Part shown: positions 58,288 through 64,000 of the stretch, piece by piece
Position numbering within the stretch: position 1 is the stretch's first letter
How the letters are laid out: the number at the start of each line of letters is the position of its first letter
NCBI RefSeq assembly: GCF_910592395.1
Contig: NC_088320.1
Location: forward strand, 10,347,001 to 10,411,000
Origin: Lineus longissimus
Taxonomy: Eukaryota; Nemertea; Pilidiophora; Heteronemertea; Lineidae
DNA: 64,000 nt
Reading direction: 5' to 3'
Notes under the pieces: generated by a model
The model's input: only the letters and a program-made list of their open reading frames with translations
Told to the model about the DNA's origin: nothing
Database searches by the model: none
Made by a program: the position numbers and the translations under genes

Positions 58288-60831
58288 ATGATATTTTATA
58301 AACATTGGAAGGAAGTAGGGATAAATTATATTTCAGATTTACTAAGACCAGACAAAACAGTGATACCTTATGAATCACTGGGACTAAAAGCAACCGAATG
58401 GTTCAAATGGAGAGGGTTAATGGATGTTATTATAAATAAGATTTGGGGTTATAATTTTAACACTGATAACAATAATGTAAGATCTACGCAGAAACCGTAG
58501 AAGTCTAAGAGACAATCATGCCCAACGGTATAAATCAGCCTCAAGTGACTGATGCCTACCTGTAATCAGCTACAGGTGACCGATAGCGACATAAGGAGAT
58601 CAACCGGACTGGTGAAACCAGTAGATCGCTTGGATTTATAAACTGCGAAGGCATCTTAAAGCCTTTGACGCTATATTTCCATCAACCAAATTTCAGGTTG
58701 CGCAGCATTATGTAAACTCTATGACGCATGTCCAGGTTATGTCCTAAATTTGGTATTTCTGGTTTAAACTAAAAGTATGGACTTTCATGTATCATATTCA
58801 GATGTCTAAGATAAGTCAGACTTTTCTTTTCAACCTGTTTCAAGCCACATCAAAGTGCACGAACGTTCAGTTCCAAGTTAAGAAATAACATAGTGTAATC
58901 CCTATTGCCCCTTTAAGAGTCACTACAGTGTGGTGCTGCCACCTTCATGTCAACGGGTTAACAGTGTAATTGCTTCTTTTATCAAACTTGCATTGTTTAC
59001 ATCTGTCTTATTCAAGTGAACCGTACCCCCAATCCAGCAAAGGACAATACTTCCACATAACAGTCTGGTAAAACATACAACACATGCTACAATATAAGAT
59101 GTTATATGATTGGCTCACTAAGGCAAAGGAGGCGGCGCCTGCAAGCACGTGGCTCAGGAAAAACATATTTATGGTACAATAAATTAATCAAAATTAATCA
59201 AAGAATGCTCTTTATAAACATTGGAAGGAAATTTATGGTACAATAAATTAATCAAAATTAAAACAGAGTTTAAAATTAAAACAATTTTCCATCTCCTAGA
59301 CTAGTTGCCGGCCAAGGCTTAGGAGGCAAGTCTCCCCCGGAGAACTTTCTCCACTGCCCAAGGTGACTAGTCACTTGTGTGTCAGGTCGCCTGGGTGTCT
59401 AGTTCTTTTCAACCTGTTTCAAGCCACATCAAAGTGCACGAACATTCAGTTCCAAGTTAAGAAATAACATAGACAATTTAGAAAGGGAGATGAAGTGTAA
59501 TCCCTATTGCCCCTTTAAGAGTCACTACAGTGTGGTGCTGCCACTTTCATGTCAACGGGTTCACAGTGTAATTGCTTCTTTTATCAAACTTGCATTGTTT
59601 ACATCTGTCTTATTCAAGTGAACCGTACCCCCAATCCAGCAAAGGACAATACTTCAACATAATAGTCTGGTAAAACATACATCACATGCTACAATATAAG
59701 ATGTTATATGATTGGCTCACTAAGGCAAAGGAGGTGGCGCCTGCAAGCACGTGGCTCAGGAAAAACATATTTATGGTACAATAAATTAATCAAAACTAAT
59801 CAAAGAATGATCTTTTATAAACATTGGAAGGATATTTATGGTACAATAAATTAATCAAAATTAAAATAGAGTTTAAAATTAAAACAGAGTTTTCCATCTC
59901 CTAGACTAGTTGCCAGCCAAGGCTAAGGAGGCCAGTCTCCCACGGAGAACTTTCTCCACTGCCCAAGGTGACTAGTCACTTGTGTGTCAGGTCGCCTGGG
60001 TGTCTAGTTCTTTTCAACCTGTTTCAAGCCACATCAAAGTGCACGAACGTTCAGTTCCAAGTTAAGAAATAACACAGACAATTTAGAAAGGGAGATGAAG
60101 TGTAATCCCTATTGCCCCTTTAAGAGTCACTACAGTGTGGTGCTGCCACTTTCATGTCAACGGGTTAACAGTGTAATTGCTTCTTTTATCAAACTTGCAT
60201 TATTTACATCTGTCTTATTCAAGTGAACCGTACCCCCAATCCAGCAAAGGACAATACTTCAACATAATAGTCTGGTAAAACATACATCACATGCTACAAT
60301 ATAAGATGTTATATGATTGGCTCACTAAGGCAAAGGAGGCGGCGCCTGCAAGCACGTGGCTCAGGAAAAACATATTTATGGTACAATAAATTAATCAAAA
60401 CTAATCAAAGAATGATCTTTTATAAACATTGGAAGGAAATTTATGGTACAATAAATTAATCAAAATTAAAATAGAGTTTAAAATTAAAACAGAGTTTTCC
60501 ATCTCCTAGACTAGTTGCCGGCCAAGGCTAAGGAGACCAGTCTCCCACGGAGAACTTTCTCCACTGCCCAAGGTGACTAGTCACTTGTGTGTCAGGTCGC
60601 CTGGGTGTCTAGTTTCCACGGGGCTATGCTAGTGGAGAACTAGATGGCCGTTGGCTCTAGATGAGCTCATCCGCTCTGGGTGACTAGTCACCCACCTGAG
60701 ACAGGTGGCACTGGCTTACAGGTTACCAGTGGCAGGTAGCTAACCCGACCTAACATTAAATCAAAGAATGATCTTCTATAAACATTGAAGGAAATTTATG
60801 GTACAATAAATTAATCAAAATTAATTAAAGA
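58288..60831 (+). repeat. Higher-order unit U11, 2,544 bp (n = 2)
   Basis: Two 605-bp subunits. LINE frame 58288-58500 intact. Private changes include CAGCATTATG in the tail and TGCCAGCC in the second half module. Confidence 0.92.
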
Positions 60832-61471
60832 ATGATATTTTATAAACATTGGAAGGAAGTAGGGATAAATTATATTTCAGATTTACTAAGACCAGACAAA
60901 ACAGTGATACCTTTTGAATCACTGGGACTAAAAGCAACCGAATGGTTCAAATGGAGAGGGTTTATGGATGTTATTATGAATAAGATTTGGGGTTATAATT
61001 TTAACACTGATAACAATAATGTAAGATCTACGCAGAAACCGTAGAAGTCTAAGAGACAATCATGCCCAACGGTATAAATCAGCCTCAAGTGACATAGTGA
61101 CACAGGAAAAACATATTTATGGTACCCCCAATCCAGTAAAGGACAATACTTCCACATAATAGTCTGGTAAAACATACATCACATGCTACAATATAAGATG
61201 TTATATGATTGGCTCACTAAGGCAAAAGAGGCGGCGCCTGCAAGCACGTGGCTCAGGAAAAACATATTTATGGTACCCCCAATCCAGCAAAGGACAATAC
61301 TTCCACATAATAGTCTGGTAAAACATACATCACATGCTACAATATAAGATGTTATATGATTGGCTCACTAAGGCAAAGTAGGCGGCGCCTGCAAGCACGT
61401 GGCTCAGGAAAAACATATTTATGGTACAATAAATTAATCAAAATTAATCAAAGAATGATCTTCTATAAACA
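60832..61471 (+). repeat. Truncated unit U12 with two 151-bp copies
   Basis: The LINE fragment (60832-61044) is intact, but the tail breaks at ~61095 (CTCAAGTGACATAGTGACACAGGAAAAAC) and joins directly to the end of a 151-bp unit. Two full 151-bp units follow in tandem, as in the 21-26 kb array, then the linker. This marks a change in array organisation. Confidence 0.85.
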
Positions 61472-63061
61472 TTGGAAGGAAATTTAAATTTATGGTACAA
61501 TAAATTAATCAAAATTAATCAAAGAATGATCTTATATAAACATTGGAAGGAAGTAGGGATAAATTATATTTCAGATTTGCTAAGACCAGACAAAACAGTG
61601 ATACCTTTTGAATCACTGGGACTAAAAGCAACCGAATGGTTCAAATGGAGAGGGTTAATGGATGTTATTATTTATAAGATTTGGGGTTATAATTGATAAC
61701 TGATAACAATGATGTAAGATCTACGCAGAAACCGTAGAAGTCTAAGAGACAATCATGACCAACGCTATAAATCAGCCTGAAGTGACTGATGCCTACCTGT
61801 AATCAGCTACAGGTGACCGATTGAGACATTAGGAGATCAACCGGACTGGTGAAACCAGTAGATCGCTTGGATTTATAAACTGCGAAGGCATCTTAAAGTC
61901 TTTGACGCTATATTTCCATCAACCAAATTTCAGGTTGCGCAGCGTTATGTAACCTCTATGACGCATGTCCAGGTTATGTCCTAAATTTAGTATTTCTGGT
62001 TTAAACTAAAAGTATGGACTTTCATGTATCATGTTCAGATGTCTAAGATAAGTCAGACTTTTCTTTTCAACCTGTTTCAAGCCACATCAAAGTGCACGAA
62101 CGTTCAGTTCCAAGTTAAGAAATAACATAGTGTAATCCCTATTGCCCCTATAAGAGTCACTACAGTGTGGTGCTGCCACCTTCATGTCAACGGGTTAACA
62201 GTGTAATTGCTTCTTTTATCAAACTTGCATTGTTTACATCGGTCTTATTCAAGTGAACCATACCCCCAATCCAGCAAAGGACGATACTTCCACATAATAG
62301 TCTGGTAAAACATACAACACATGCTACAATATAAGATGTTATATGATTGGCTCACTAAGGCAAAGGAGGCAGCGCCTGCAAGCACTTGGCTCAGGAAAAA
62401 CATATTTATGGTACAATAAATTAATCAAAATTAATCAAAGAATGCTCTTTATAAACATTGGAAGGAAATTTATGGTACAATAAATTAATCAAAATTAAAA
62501 CAGAGTTTAAAATTAAAACAGTTTTCCATCTCCTAGACTAGTTGCCGGCCAAGGCTTAGGAGGCAAGTCTCCCCCCGGAGAACTTTCTCCACTGCCCAAG
62601 GTGACTAGTCACTTGTGTGTCAGGTCGCCTGGGTGTCTAGTTCTTTTCAACCTGTTTCAAGCCACATCAAAGTGCACGAACGTTCAGTTCCAAGTTAAGA
62701 AATAACACAGACAATTTAGAAAGGGAGATGAAGTGTAATCCCTATTGCCCCTTTAAGAGTCACTACAGTGTGGTGCTGCCACTTTCATGTCAACGGGTTA
62801 ACAGTGTAATTGCTTCTTTTATCAAACTTGCATTGTTTACATCTGTCTTATTCAAGTGAACCGTACCCCCAATCCAGCAAAGGACAATACTTCAACATAA
62901 TAGTCTGGTAAAACATAAATCACATGCTACAATATAAGATGTTATATGATTGGCTCACTAAGGCAAAGGAGGCGGCGCCTGCAAGCACGTGGCTCAGGAA
63001 AAACATATTTATAGTACAATAAATTAATCAAAACTAATCAAAGAATGATCTTTTATAAACA
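61472..63061 (+). repeat. Unit U13, 1,590 bp, lacking the full 267-bp module
   Basis: The LINE frame begins further upstream (MEGNLNLWYNKLIKINQRMI) because of an AAATTTAAATTTATGG duplication, and stops early at GGTTATAATTGATAAC. One 605-bp-type subunit follows, but the full 267-bp module is absent before the next LINE copy. Confidence 0.85.
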
Positions 63062-64000
63062 TTGGAAGGAAATTTAAATTTATGGTACAATAAATTAATC
63101 AAAATTAATCAAAGAATGATCTTATATAAACATTGGAAGGAAGTAGGGATAAATTATATTTCAGATTTGCTAAGACCAGACAAAACAGTGATACCTTTTG
63201 AATCACTGGGACTAAAAGCAACCGAATGGTTCAAATGGAGAGGGTTAATGGATGTTATTATTTATAAGATTTGGGGTTATAATTGATAACTGATAACAAT
63301 GATGTAAGATCTACGCAGAAACCGTAGAAGTCTAAGAGACAATCATGCCCAACGCTATAAATCAGCCTGAAGTGACTGATGCCTACCTGTAATCAGCTAC
63401 AGGTGACCGATTGAGACATTAGGAGATCAACCGGACTGGTGAAACCAGTAGATCGCTTGGATTTATAAACTGCGAAGGCATCTTAAAGCCTTAGACGCTA
63501 TATTTCCATCAACCAAATTTCAGGTTGCGCAGCGTTATGTAACCTCTATGACGCATGTCCAGGTTATGTCCTAAATTTAGTATTTCTGGTTTAAACTAAA
63601 AGTATGGACTTTGACTTATCTTAGACATCTGAGCATGATACATGAGACTTTTCTTTTCAAAGTGTTTCAAGCCACATCAAAGTGCACGAATGTTCAGTTC
63701 CAAGTTCAGAAATAACATAGACTATTTAGAAAGGGAGATGTAGTGTAATCCCTATTTCCCCTTTAAGAGTCACTACAGTATGGTGCTGCCACCTTCATGT
63801 CAACAGGTTAACAGTGTAATTGCTTCTTTTATCAAACTTGCATTGTTTACATCTGTCATATTCAAGTGAACCGTACCCCCAATCCAGCAAAGGACAATAC
63901 TTCCACATAATAGTCTGGTAAAACATACATCACATGCTACAATATAAGATGTTATATGATTGGCTCACTAAGGGAAAGGAGGCGGCGCCTGCAAGTACGT
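63062..64000 (+). repeat. Unit U14, runs off the window
   Basis: LINE frame 63062-63286 identical to that of U13. The tail has a 32-bp inversion at 63613-63644. The rest runs through the dyad segment (with GTCAACAGGTTAAC) into a 151-bp unit cut by the window end. Private substitutions are more numerous than in the array centre, as expected near an array edge. Confidence 0.85.

Overview
This is eukaryotic, repeat-dominated DNA, most likely from an animal and plausibly a marine invertebrate or basal deuterostome. The evidence is GT-AG introns, an animal-type Rep/helicase Helitron, PIF/Harbinger transposons, a Ginger-like cut-and-paste element, a LINE-derived coding fragment and tRNA-like (pol III box A/B) repeats. 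I see no host single-copy gene, rRNA, CRISPR or prokaryotic operon. The species cannot be fixed from the sequence alone.

Layout. (1) 1-5812: two tandem copies of a ~2.83-kb composite satellite in minus orientation. Each holds a LINE C-terminal coding fragment, three 267-bp palindrome-rich units and a run of 151-bp units. (2) 5813-21380: a 15.6-kb block bracketed by inverted copies of the same satellite and roughly symmetric about position ~13.6 kb. tRNA-like repeats run on the plus strand at 5.8-7.4 and 11.3-12.5 kb, and on the minus strand at 15.0-19.2 and 21.1-21.4 kb. Inside sit one fairly complete but broken PIF/Harbinger element (7.4-11.3 kb), an older Harbinger remnant (12.8-14.4 kb), two 16-bp minisatellites and a 1.87-kb Ginger1-like element flanked by CCGG (19.2-21.1 kb). 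(3) 21381-26455: a long array of the 151-bp unit, now in plus orientation. (4) 26456-28540: an unrelated insertion made largely of ~85-bp and ~146-bp tandem repeats. (5) 28541-64000: a higher-order satellite array in plus orientation, interrupted by a complete 7,241-bp Helitron at 37351-44591.

The clearest regularity is in region 5. Distances between successive LINE-fragment start codons follow 1334 + n x 605 bp with n = 0, 1, 2 or 3 (1338, 1939, 2544, 3149), apart from one unit with a deletion and the rearranged right edge. The 605-bp step is one nested subunit with a single diagnostic junction. Taking out the Helitron returns the unit it interrupts to 1,940 bp, which confirms both the Helitron ends and the period.

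The Helitron carries a Rep/helicase reading frame broken by three one-base shifts, preceded by a separate gene for an unrecognised coiled-coil protein with two duplicated non-coding leader exons. The better Harbinger element has convergent transposase and Myb/SANT-like genes. The five-exon Myb-like gene can be read through except for one 16-nt tandem duplication. Most open frames elsewhere in the window are chance translations of the 151-bp satellite or antisense shadows and are not annotated.
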